A stretch of DNA of 39,833 nucleotides, taken from Bacillus solimangrovi (GTDB taxonomy: Bacteria > Bacillota > Bacilli > Bacillales > Bacillaceae_N). The position numbers and the translations under genes are program-made. The notes under the pieces were generated by a model. That model did no database searches, had not been told where the DNA came from, and was given only the letters and a program-made list of their open reading frames with translations. Below, in pieces: positions 24,674-32,037 of the stretch. Where the stretch lies: the NCBI RefSeq assembly GCF_001742425.1, contig NZ_MJEH01000027.1, positions 1-39,833 on the forward strand. Reading direction: 5' to 3'. How positions within the stretch are numbered: the stretch's first letter is position 1; each line of letters begins with the position of its first letter.

Positions 24674-24916
24674 TTATTTGTTCATCTGTTCCATTACTTC
24701 AATCATTTTCTCAAAGTCAGGAAAAGTTCCTTCTTCAAGTTTTGAAAAGATCTTTACGCTATTTACAGTTATCTCAAATGCCCCACCTGAACTAGGTATT
24801 AATTCTACATTTGATACTTTACTTCTAAAATGGTTAAACAACGTTTCCGCGAAACTCGCGGCTTTAGGTGCATAGTTTCACATCATACAAAATTCAACAG
24901 AAACTTTGTAATTCAT
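24674..24916 (-). CDS. SelW-like Rdx-family selenoprotein (in-frame UGA = Sec13)
   Basis: The frame has 80 codons with an internal TGA at codon 13 (24880-24878). The residues are MNYKVSVEFCMM, then Sec, then NYAPKAASFAETL. The redox motif is therefore Cys-x-x-Sec at the end of the first beta strand, as in SelW/SelT/SelH thioredoxin-like proteins. Later parts agree with the Rdx family: VELIPSSGGAFEITV, then FSKLEEGTFPDFEKM. Size is normal for a bacterial SelW-like protein. A ribosome site (AGGAGG, 5-6 bases before ATG), a good promoter and a terminator frame the gene, and a hairpin follows the UGA. It sits beside selA and divergent to selD. Its exact redox partner is unknown. Standard gene finding does not show it because of the UGA. 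Confidence 0.92.
24847..24861 (-). promoter_or_regulatory. Candidate bacterial SECIS hairpin in SelW-like mRNA
   Basis: The mRNA reads CCGCGA-GUU-UCGCGG, a perfect 6-bp stem starting 16 bases after the UGA. The apical loop begins with G, as expected for SelB binding. The apical part (CGCGAGUUUCGCG) is nearly the same as the hairpin after the selD UGA. Confidence 0.65.
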
Positions 24917-24945
24917 AGTATTTCCTCCTAATGATAATATCTTCC

Positions 24946-24974
24946 ATTGTAACTGATTTCTAGAATGGTTGCAA
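24946..24974 (-). promoter_or_regulatory. Promoter of SelW-like gene
   Basis: On the minus strand TTGCAA (24974-24969), 17 bases, TACAAT (24951-24946). Transcription would start about 25 bases before the ATG. The divergent selD has TATAAT at 25015-25020 but no clear -35. Confidence 0.6.
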
Positions 24975-25042
24975 AAGTTCAGCTTTCTACTCGAATTCTC
25001 ATCTTATCTGAGTATATAATATGTAAAAAGGAGGTGGAATCA

Positions 25043-26098
25043 ATGAGCGAACATGAAAAAATTCGTTTAACGAGCCTTTCTACTAAAGCTGGCTGAGGCT
25101 GTAAAATTGGTCCAGAAGACTTGTCGCAAGTTTTGCGATACTTACCAAAACAATCAGATGATCCTAACGTTCTTATTGGCACTGAAACATCAGATGATGC
25201 AGGTGTTTACAAATTATCAGATGATACTGCCCTCATCCAAACTGTTGATTATTTTACTCCAATTGTGGATGATCCATATACGTTCGGTGCTATTGCTGCT
25301 GCAAACGCATTAAGTGATGTATATGCAATGGGCGGCACACCAAAAACCGTTTTAAATATTGTCGGCTTCCCTATTAAGAAACTAGGAAGTGAAATGTTAG
25401 CTCAAATTCTTCTTGGTGCATCCGACAAAGTGCAAGAAGCTGGAGCTATAACTATCGGAGGTCATTCAATAGATGATCAAGAACCGAAATTTGGTCTTTC
25501 TGTTACAGGAACTGCACATCCAGATCAACTTTATCAAAACGTTGGTGCAAAAGAAAACGATGTGTTAGTTCTAACAAAACCGATCGGAGTGGGTATTCTA
25601 ACGACTGCAATAAAGAGAAATGTCGTTACATTAGCACAAGAAGAATCCGTTATAAAAACGATGATAACTTTAAACAAAGTTGCTAGCATCGAGCTTAAAC
25701 CGTTTGACGTTCATGCTGTTACAGATGTAACAGGTTTTGGCTTACTCGGTCATGCTTATGAGATGGCAAGTGGCAGTAACGTAACATTTGAATTATCGTT
25801 TAGTGATATTCCACTGTTAGATGGTACGAAAGATCTTGCACACAAAGGAGTAATTCCTGGTGGCTCGAAATCAAATCATCGTTGGTTAAAAGATTTCGTT
25901 ACATATGATGAAACCTTAACTGAGATTGATCAACTAATCTTATGTGATGCCATTACATCTGGAGGATTACTCATATCTATGCCGGCAGATGATGCTGAAA
26001 AATATCTTTCAACATTAAAACAAACAACTAATACTGAAGCTACGATTATTGGAAAAGTAGTAGCACATAACGATACATGGATTAATGTAAAGAAATAA
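25043..26098 (+). CDS. selD: Selenophosphate synthetase SelD, itself a selenoprotein (Sec18)
   Basis: The protein has 351 residues when the TGA at 25094-25096 is read as selenocysteine: MSEHEKIRLTSLSTKAG, then Sec, then GCKIGPEDLSQVLRYLP. SelD makes selenophosphate from selenide and ATP, and the catalytic position in this glycine-rich loop (GCGCK in cysteine forms) is Cys or Sec. The following ATP-binding lysine is present (GCK). The later segments TSDDAGVYKL, QTVDYFTPIVDDPYTFGAIA, ALSDVYAMGG, GGHSIDDQEPKFG and VTDVTGFGLLGHA are typical. The ATG at 25043 has AAGGAGGTGGA 6 bases upstream, and a TATAAT lies before it. A naive ORF starts at 25121 and lacks the active site. It is divergent from the SelW-like gene and needs its own product to be translated. 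Confidence 0.96.
25124..25138 (+). promoter_or_regulatory. Candidate bacterial SECIS hairpin in selD mRNA
   Basis: TCGCAA-GUU-UUGCGA is a perfect 6-bp stem with a GUU loop, starting 27 bases after the UGA. The apical sequence CGCAAGUUUUGCG parallels that in the SelW-like mRNA. The UGA-to-loop distance (33 bases) is at the long end of what is known for bacterial SECIS elements. Confidence 0.55.
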
Positions 26099-26149
26099 CT
26101 ATGACTAGGAAAGTGAACCATTTATCACATGGCATTAAACGTTAAGAAT

Positions 26150-26298
26150 CCCACTTCAAAACTTAGAAAAGTTAACGAAGTTTTAATGGGAGAGGGCCTT
26201 GGTCATACCCTTGTGGCAGTAAGCTTCGGTAATTACATGATTGTTTCAACTAACCATCAGTGGAGGATGAAGATTAAGCCCCACTGATGGAAGTTTCT
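26150..26298 (+). terminator. Structured region and terminator downstream of selD
   Basis: Two inverted repeats lie in the 200 bases after selD. The first is CCCACTTCAAAACTT (26150-26164) with AAGTTTTAATGGG (26178-26190), imperfect. The second is a perfect CCATCAGTGG (26254-26263) / CCACTGATGG (26281-26290) followed by AAGTTTCTTCTT, which can act as the selD terminator. The stretch between them also looks structured (GGTCATACC, GCTTCGGTAA). It is not a tRNA: no acceptor stem, T-arm or CCA was found. It reminds me of the 3' end of IS605-type elements, but this is only a recollection. Confidence 0.5.
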
Positions 26299-26300
26299 TC

Positions 26301-27365
26301 TTACATAGATTCAGCTTCCTTTAACTCTTTAAGCTTTACACTATAATACATCATTGCCTTAGGTACACCTTCTATATGAAATATACCGTCAATGATTAAC
26401 TGTCGTAAACGATATTCAATAAATTGATCTCCTAATCGTTGGTTTAAATAACCGATTACTTCACCAATTAACCTTGCAGACTTCATAAATCCTACTTCCT
26501 TTTGGTTATTATGAAGTTTCCGAGCCTTATTGATTATATATTCATCATAATAATTTACGTCAACTGCCTCTATTTCTCCATTCTTCCAAATGTGCAATAA
26601 ACCTTGATTATTTGATAACTCTTCCCATTCATCCATCAACGGTTGCTTTTCGATAGCGGTTAACGGTTTAAGTTCCTTAATATTTGAATATAAGGAGTTC
26701 AATTTCTCTGGCGGTAACTCTCCAGTATGTAATGGCTGATAATTAACACGATTATTATTAAAAAGTTTCTCATATAATTTTGACGTATTCATAACTGTTA
26801 CATTGTTTCTATTTTGATCCAATAAAGTTAACACAAAACGAAGACCCATCTGTTCATTTGAGTTATCCGCAATCCAAATCACAATTGGTACATGCTCGCG
26901 TATTGATTGAATTTCTGTTTGCTTTCGTTTGAAATTCTCCTCATACTCAAATAGAAATTCCTCATCACAGTTGATATGGTTCCATAACCATTTACGTCTT
27001 TGTTCGCGTCCACTTTCATCAGCTAAATTTTGAATCGGACCGTAACAAAAGAATTCAGATAGTGAAATTACTCTTTCTTCCTTCCATTTGTTCACATCTT
27101 TCAACATATTATTTAAACTTCCTGACGTAGAAGCACTAAAAACTATATGTATGACTTTCTCGTGTTCTGTTTTCTCAAAATCTTGTGATTTATATCTCTG
27201 TAAGTCATTGACCATTTTTTTGAGATCATTTGTGAATTCAACCTCAGAGTAATTCGTTTTCTCAACCATTTGTAAGCGGATTAATGCTAACTGTAAAAAG
27301 CTTTTCGCTTCTTCCTCGGATAACTGTTGGATCATTTTTTTAAACTCAGTTATCTTATGCAACAT
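26301..27365 (-). CDS. DUF1835 (and DUF3658-like) domain protein
   Basis: The protein has 354 residues. After a helical N-terminus (about 1-65) the DUF1835 start is clear: VIHIVFSASTSGSLNNMLKD, then VISLSEFFCYGPIQNL and WLWNHI. A C-terminal helical portion (LTAIEKQPLMDEWEELSNNQ, HIWKNGEIEAVDVNYYDEYI) is like DUF3658. Proteins of this type are common in Bacillus and of unknown function. It is convergent with selD and follows the two paralogous membrane genes (gap about 40 bases), so it may be in their transcript. It has no evident tie to selenium. Confidence 0.75.
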   Translation of the reverse strand: MLHKITEFKKMIQQLSEEEAKSFLQLALIRLQMVEKTNYSEVEFTNDLKKMVNDLQRYKSQDFEKTEHEKVIHIVFSASTSGSLNNMLKDVNKWKEERVISLSEFFCYGPIQNLADESGREQRRKWLWNHINCDEEFLFEYEENFKRKQTEIQSIREHVPIVIWIADNSNEQMGLRFVLTLLDQNRNNVTVMNTSKLYEKLFNNNRVNYQPLHTGELPPEKLNSLYSNIKELKPLTAIEKQPLMDEWEELSNNQGLLHIWKNGEIEAVDVNYYDEYIINKARKLHNNQKEVGFMKSARLIGEVIGYLNQRLGDQFIEYRLRQLIIDGIFHIEGVPKAMMYYSVKLKELKEAESM

Positions 27366-27406
27366 GTTTATACCTCTCTTAATATGTGATTTGTATTTTG
27401 ATACAC

Positions 27407-27862
27407 CTATGATTGTTCAATTTGAACTTCCTCTAATTCTAGTTCCATCTGTGACCAACGTAACCCACCTATGATTAATCCACCAACGATATAAGCAGTT
27501 AACCTAATGATTAGTTCTGATAATCTAAATCCTTGTGAAAAATCTACATCTAATCCCCAACTCATTATTCCTAGTGGTAGACCCCAACCTAAAATACCTC
27601 TTGTGAATATATAGTAATACACACCTCTTTTTCTAGTTGATTTCCATTTCTCCAATTGTTGTTCTTTCGTTGGTTGTTTTTTTATCAAAACCAATAAAGA
27701 TAAAACAAAAAAAATAATGCCTACAAAGTTACGAAAATATAACGAAAAAGGATGATTAGCTTCTAATCCCCAGTTTATTACCCAAATACCTATAAGAATA
27801 GAAATTAATGAAGCGATAATCTGTGACACTTTGATTCGATCAAATATTTTTTTCTTAGCCAT
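27407..27862 (-). CDS. Membrane protein, paralogue A (unknown)
   Basis: The protein has 151 residues with about four membrane segments (about 14-32, 44-60, 85-103, 115-135). Between TM2 and TM3 is a charged loop: KQPTKEQQLEKWKSTRKRG, followed by VYYYIFTRGILGWGLPLG. It is clearly related to the next gene upstream (27914-28378). The shared core is LEKWK-x2-RKRGVYYYIFTRG-hydrophobic-D-x-DFSQG. I do not recognise the family. The ATG lacks a strong ribosome site on reading (weak AGAG). Confidence 0.6.
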   Translation of the reverse strand: MAKKKIFDRIKVSQIIASLISILIGIWVINWGLEANHPFSLYFRNFVGIIFFVLSLLVLIKKQPTKEQQLEKWKSTRKRGVYYYIFTRGILGWGLPLGIMSWGLDVDFSQGFRLSELIIRLTAYIVGGLIIGGLRWSQMELELEEVQIEQS

Positions 27863-27913
27863 ACCATTACTCCAATTCTCTCAAAAACCTTAATATGTAA
27901 CTATAATCAGATT

Positions 27914-28378
27914 TCATTTCTGAAACTTATATTTGTAATTTTCTTCTATTAATTCTTCTTCCCTCTTCGACCATTGGACCCATCCTGAAAATAATCCGAA
28001 AATGATTATAAACGGTGAAATTTCTAATAAATCTGATAACATAATGCCTTGTGAAAAATCTGTATCAAACCCCCAAGCAATTAACCATATCGGCACACTA
28101 TAACCTAATAAACCTCTCGTGAAAATATAATAATATACTCCTCTCTTTCTAATTAATTTCCATTTCTCTAATCTCTGTTCTTTCGTTTCCGGTTTATTCT
28201 TCAGAGATTTGAATATTAATGATATGAGAATAACACCTACAGTAAAATAAAAAAACAATGAAACAGGGTCATTTTTTTGTAAACCTTCTCTCAAAAACAA
28301 AACAATAAATAAAAATATGATTAATGAATTGATAAACCACGTTACTTTTTTTCGAACAGTAATTTTTTTTGATTTCAT
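27914..28378 (-). CDS. Membrane protein, paralogue B (unknown)
   Basis: The protein has 154 residues with the same four-segment layout and the same core as the adjacent gene: RLEKWKLIRKRGVYYYIFTR, then a hydrophobic stretch and FDTDFSQGIML. The pair arose by tandem duplication and has diverged in the outer segments. GGGGG lies upstream of the ATG (TGGGGGCATAAA). It is located between selB and the DUF1835 gene. Function is unknown. Confidence 0.6.
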   Translation of the reverse strand: MKSKKITVRKKVTWFINSLIIFLFIVLFLREGLQKNDPVSLFFYFTVGVILISLIFKSLKNKPETKEQRLEKWKLIRKRGVYYYIFTRGLLGYSVPIWLIAWGFDTDFSQGIMLSDLLEISPFIIIFGLFSGWVQWSKREEELIEENYKYKFQK

Positions 28379-28495
28379 TTTATGCCCCCAGCTCTATTAA
28401 TCCTTAAAAATAACTATCAGTGAAATCTCTTTATGTTCAACACTGATTCGAAGTCGAATCAACTATAGAATTACCTATATGTATCCTATCGATCA

Positions 28496-30415
28496 TTAAT
28501 CTTTATTTACACGTAATGTACTAACTGAATTAATTAACCATTTCCTCTCATTATCCAGTCGAATTGTATATGATAGATGATCTAATAGTTCTAGATATGG
28601 AATCACATATTTTCGTGATAGTCCTAAAATTTCTTTTGCATTATTTAAAGTGAAGGTATTATCTGTTTGTTTAAATAACTTAAATAACGTCTCCATAAAA
28701 GCGTCTTGATGAACTAACATTTTATCGGTTAAAGCCTCTACAGTTTGTGTTGTTAATAAAAACTTCTTTAACAATGTTGCTTCTTCTTGAGGTAACGAAA
28801 CTTCAGCTGTATATTCACTCCACTCTTTCACTTGTATACCATCTTCTTTAAGCAAACTAACTGCCTCTTCCATTCGTTTTGCCCATTGTTTTGGATAGTG
28901 TGGAGTGAATGATGGCAAGGCAAGATACTGTTCCCATTGTATTAATTCATTATTGGATAACATCATTTGGATGGTTGCCTCACTTAATTGCTTTGGAATA
29001 TGTGAGATTAATTGAATTAATTCAGCTTTATTCAAACCCATGCTCATTGGGAATTTGCAGTGATGATGATCCAATTGTTGGTTAATGACCTTCTTCATTT
29101 GCTCAATCGTTTGTGAAGCCGAATAATACTCTGTTTTCACTTCAATGATACCACCAGTTTCCAACTCTTCTCGTAGAACAGATTGTAGTGAATCCTCATT
29201 GAGTGATGTTGCTTTTATTAAATTTTGAAACGAACAGCACTTATCTTCTGTTAATACATCATATACTCGTTGTTTCGGTGTGCCTTGCTTCTTCTTCAAT
29301 AAATTCATAATCGTTTCTTCTCCAAAGCGGTACCGTTCACCTTTCGGATTTATTACCCATCCGCCAGCAATTGTTTCAACTGGTGTTGGCCTCCTTAAAA
29401 TAAATCGATCGCCACGTCTGACAACCACATCTTCATCAAGCCTTAACTGACAAACGACCTCTTCATCACATTGTTCAATTTTATTGCGGTCAAAAAAAAT
29501 AATTTTACCCGTGACTTCTGACGTACCGACATGCAGATTTACTGGCATTCGCTGTTTAATCGGATGTAATAATTGATGAGCAAATTGTAATGCTACATCG
29601 ATAGTCTTTGTTACGATAAAGTGATGAGAAGATACTAATACATCGCCTCTCTTCAATTCATCTTTTGATATCTGGCTTACATTAATTGCTACACGCTGAC
29701 CTGCCTTCGCAGTTTGCACGGTTTCATTATGAACTTGAATTTGCCTCGCTTGTACTACTTTTTCATCTGGCAAGATAGTTAATGAAGCACCTTGATGTAC
29801 CTCGCCTTCAAATACCGTTCCCCTCACAATCGTACCTTGACCTTTTATTGTAAAAACTTGATCAATTGGTAAACGAAACGAACCAACTCGATTGCGAGCT
29901 TCAACATTTTCAAGCAACATCAATAACTTCTCTTTCAATATATCTATTCCTTTATGAGTTAAACTATCTACAGAAACCATTTCCATGTCTTCAAATTGCG
30001 TACCTTGAAGCTCATCACGTACTTCTTCTATTACAAGCTCCCTAAAATCATTATCAACTCTGTCAACCTTCGTTATTGCAATAATGCCTTTATGTACCCC
30101 TAAGAAATTCAAAATCGCCAAATGTTCTTTCGTCTGTGGCATAATCCCTTCATCAGCAGCAATGACGATAATAACTGCATCTATTCCCGCTACACCAGCG
30201 ATCATTTGTCTTATAAACCGCTCATGTCCTGGTACATCAATAATTGATACTGAATGTTCTTCATCCAATAGGAGCGGAGCAAAACCTGGTTCTATCGAAA
30301 TATTTCGCTCTCGTTCTTCTTTTAATCGATCAGTATTTATATTCGTTAATGCTTTTGTCAATGTCGTTTTCCCATGATCAATATGACCAGCCATGCCAAC
30401 CGTAAAGGATGTCAT
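28496..30415 (-). CDS. selB: Selenocysteine-specific elongation factor SelB
   Basis: The protein has 639 residues. The EF-Tu-like GTPase domain has G1 GHIDHGKTT (residues 10-18), the switch region DRLKEERERNISIEPGF, IIDVPGHERFIRQMIAG and the TKVD G4 motif. The switch text EERERNISIEPGFA is characteristic of SelB-type factors. Beta-barrel domains follow (about 175-370), and the C-terminal third contains winged-helix repeats, the part that binds the SECIS RNA. The length fits full SelB. It brings Sec-tRNA(Sec) to UGA codons followed by SECIS hairpins, such as those proposed for the SelW-like gene and selD. Three unrelated-looking genes separate it from selD. The ribosome site is GAGGTGATA. Confidence 0.95.
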   Translation of the reverse strand: MTSFTVGMAGHIDHGKTTLTKALTNINTDRLKEERERNISIEPGFAPLLLDEEHSVSIIDVPGHERFIRQMIAGVAGIDAVIIVIAADEGIMPQTKEHLAILNFLGVHKGIIAITKVDRVDNDFRELVIEEVRDELQGTQFEDMEMVSVDSLTHKGIDILKEKLLMLLENVEARNRVGSFRLPIDQVFTIKGQGTIVRGTVFEGEVHQGASLTILPDEKVVQARQIQVHNETVQTAKAGQRVAINVSQISKDELKRGDVLVSSHHFIVTKTIDVALQFAHQLLHPIKQRMPVNLHVGTSEVTGKIIFFDRNKIEQCDEEVVCQLRLDEDVVVRRGDRFILRRPTPVETIAGGWVINPKGERYRFGEETIMNLLKKKQGTPKQRVYDVLTEDKCCSFQNLIKATSLNEDSLQSVLREELETGGIIEVKTEYYSASQTIEQMKKVINQQLDHHHCKFPMSMGLNKAELIQLISHIPKQLSEATIQMMLSNNELIQWEQYLALPSFTPHYPKQWAKRMEEAVSLLKEDGIQVKEWSEYTAEVSLPQEEATLLKKFLLTTQTVEALTDKMLVHQDAFMETLFKLFKQTDNTFTLNNAKEILGLSRKYVIPYLELLDHLSYTIRLDNERKWLINSVSTLRVNKD

Positions 30416-30535
30416 GCTATCACCTCACTTGCAACAAAATGATGTTAATAAGTAACTATGAGTTAAAAATTACTTTTTCTAATATATTCCTACATTATCA
30501 TGATACAATAGTTTAATTAAAGTTTGCTACCTTAT

Positions 30536-30680
30536 AGAGGATGTTCAAAAAGTCTGGGGAAAATGACTGTCGAATAACTGCGTTGACTTGCTTTTCAGCT
30601 CCTCATGTACCCTACAAACGTACACTCCGGTGCTCACCCATAACCGCCTTGTTCTTCTCCGTCATTTTTGAACACGCTCT
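30536..30680. repeat. MITE-like repeat with imperfect inverted ends
   Basis: A segment of about 145 bases is bounded by AGAGGATGTTCAAAAAGTC and, inverted at the other end, AGAGCGTGTTCAAAAATGAC. The inside is more G/C-rich than its surroundings, with partial internal complementarity (GTACACTCC, GGTGCTCACCC). No coding frame is present. Its design fits a short non-autonomous element; I believe similar repeats are scattered in Bacillaceae genomes. It fills most of the 305-base gap between selB and the CHY zinc-finger gene. Confidence 0.65.
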
Positions 30681-30721
30681 TATATATTTTTTCAAACCAT
30701 ACATGAATCGAAGGTGAAATT

Positions 30722-31045
30722 ATGAAAGTAAAAGGGCTAATAATCGACGATGAGACACGTTGCAAACATTATCATACAAAGGAAGATATTATCGCGATCA
30801 AATTTTATTGTTGTGATACGTATTATCCATGCATAAAGTGCCATGACGAATGTGCGGATCACAATCATCAGGTCATTCCAGAAAGTAAGTTTAACGAAGA
30901 AGCGATATTATGTGGCGTATGCAAGTCAGAACTTACCGTAGATGAATATCTGAACAGCAAATCTACATGTCCTAGATGTTCTTCGGCTTTCAATCGTGGA
31001 TGTGAAAACCATTACCACTTATATTTCGAAAAAACTAAACAATAA
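30722..31045 (+). CDS. CHY zinc-finger protein
   Basis: The protein has 107 residues with many Cys/His pairs. RCKHYHTKEDIIAIKFYCC near the start, CIKCHDECADHNH, CGVCKSEL, CPRCSSAFNRGCENHYHLYF make the CHY zinc-finger pattern (C-x-H-Y ... C-C ... C-x-x-C-H-x-E). In eukaryotes this domain occurs in RCHY1 and Hot13 proteins; bacterial single-domain forms have no assigned role. GGTGAAA precedes the ATG at a usable distance. A stop 20 bases before the truncated acetyltransferase suggests cotranscription. Confidence 0.85.
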   Translation: MKVKGLIIDDETRCKHYHTKEDIIAIKFYCCDTYYPCIKCHDECADHNHQVIPESKFNEEAILCGVCKSELTVDEYLNSKSTCPRCSSAFNRGCENHYHLYFEKTKQ

Positions 31046-31065
31046 ACATAGGAGGTATAAATAAC

Positions 31066-31266
31066 ATGACTGGACTATTTGGATTTAATGAGATGGCATT
31101 GAACAAAATTTGGTTACGTGTAGATATAGACAATAATAAAGCGATTAAATCTTACCAAAAAATTGGTTATGTTGAGGAAGGAACATTAAGACAAGATCGA
31201 TTGCGCAATGGTCTATTTGTCGATCGAATGAGAATGAGTATATTAAAAACTGAATTCCACTATTAA
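31066..31266 (+). pseudogene. Truncated GNAT acetyltransferase (C-terminal half)
   Basis: The 66-residue frame is the C-terminal part of a RimJ/RimL-type N-acetyltransferase: GFNEMALNKIWLRVDIDNNK, then AIKSYQKIGYVEEGTLRQDR and FVDRMRMSILK. The acetyl-CoA-binding strand and the first two-thirds of the fold are missing (family about 170-180 residues). Nevertheless a strong ribosome site (AGGAGGTATAAATAAC) and ATG stand directly in front. An internal deletion that joined the original start to the 3' end would explain this. It cannot be an enzyme by itself. Confidence 0.75.
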
Positions 31267-31281
31267 ATTAAGGAGGTTTAT

Positions 31282-32000
31282 ATGACGAATTCTACAAGAT
31301 TACAACCATTTGAAGTAGCTCAACAATTTATTAAAATAAATTTCCCAACCTGTCAGGCAGCCATTCTTGCTGGAAGTGTAGTTCGTGGAGAAGCGACTGA
31401 AACGTCTGATTTAGATATTGTTATTTTTGATAAAGATTTAAAATCTTCATACCGAGAATCACTAATCCAGTTTGAGTGGAAGATTGAACTTTTTGCACAT
31501 AACTTAACTTCCTATAAGTACTATTTTAAAAAAGATGTTGAAGAGGCTAGACCTTGTATGCCAAGGATGGTAAACGAAGGAATAATTATTAAGAATTCTG
31601 GCGTTTTGAAAGTTATAAAAGCAGAAGCCAAAAACCTATTGGACGCAGGTCCAAAAGAATGGTCAATAGATACGATAAATATAAAACGTTATTTTATATC
31701 TGATGTATTAGATGATTTGATAGGATCAAAAATAGGGAGGAATCAATTTTTATTGCCAATAAATTAGCTGATTTAGTAAGTGAATTTATTTTACGAACAA
31801 ATCGAAAGTGGCTCGGCTCATCTAAATGGTTATTTCGTTCATTAGTTCATTATGACGAACAACGTGCAATAGATTTTGTAAAAGCATTCGATGCTTTTTA
31901 TAAGACAGATGAAAAAGATAAGTTAATTCAACTGACGGAAAACGTTCTTGAACCTTATGGAGGTCGTTTGTTCGAAGGGTTTTCAATTGGAAAAACGTAG
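31282..32000 (+). pseudogene. Nucleotidyltransferase with frameshift
   Basis: The first 161 codons give a nucleotidyltransferase-fold protein with LAGSVVRGEATETSDLDIVI (GS-x9-DxD motif, residues about 30-49). The frame then breaks at an A5 run (31728-31732) and stops at 31767. Inserting one A restores a continuous frame (EESIFIANKLADLVSEFILR and onward, ending EGFSIGKT at 32000), giving about 239 residues. The ribosome site AAGGAGGTTT is strong. It resembles minor Bacillus nucleotidyltransferase-like proteins. The one-base loss may be real inactivation, slippage or sequence error. Confidence 0.75.
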
Positions 32001-32031
32001 GGATTAGGACAACCCCTACGTTTGTTTTTTG
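31996..32031 (+). terminator. Terminator after nucleotidyltransferase
   Basis: CGTAGGG and CCCTACG pair around ATTAGGACAAC, followed by TTTGTTTTTT. It overlaps the stop codon and lies close to the convergent gene end at 32038. Confidence 0.8.
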
Positions 32032-32037
32032 GCATTA

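Noticed and set aside
24660-24875. 71-aa plus-strand ORF opposite the SelW-like gene
   Set aside because: It is the antisense shadow of the UGA-containing SelW-like gene, which has homology, ribosome site and promoter.
25121-26098. selD beginning at the ATG-less frame start 25121
   Set aside because: It lacks the catalytic loop; the true start at 25043 with a Sec codon has a ribosome site and family homology.
26101-26300. Possible tRNA-Sec (selC) from a CTTCAAAA string resembling its anticodon loop
   Set aside because: No flanking anticodon stem, acceptor stem, long variable arm or T-loop GGTTCGAATCC was found.
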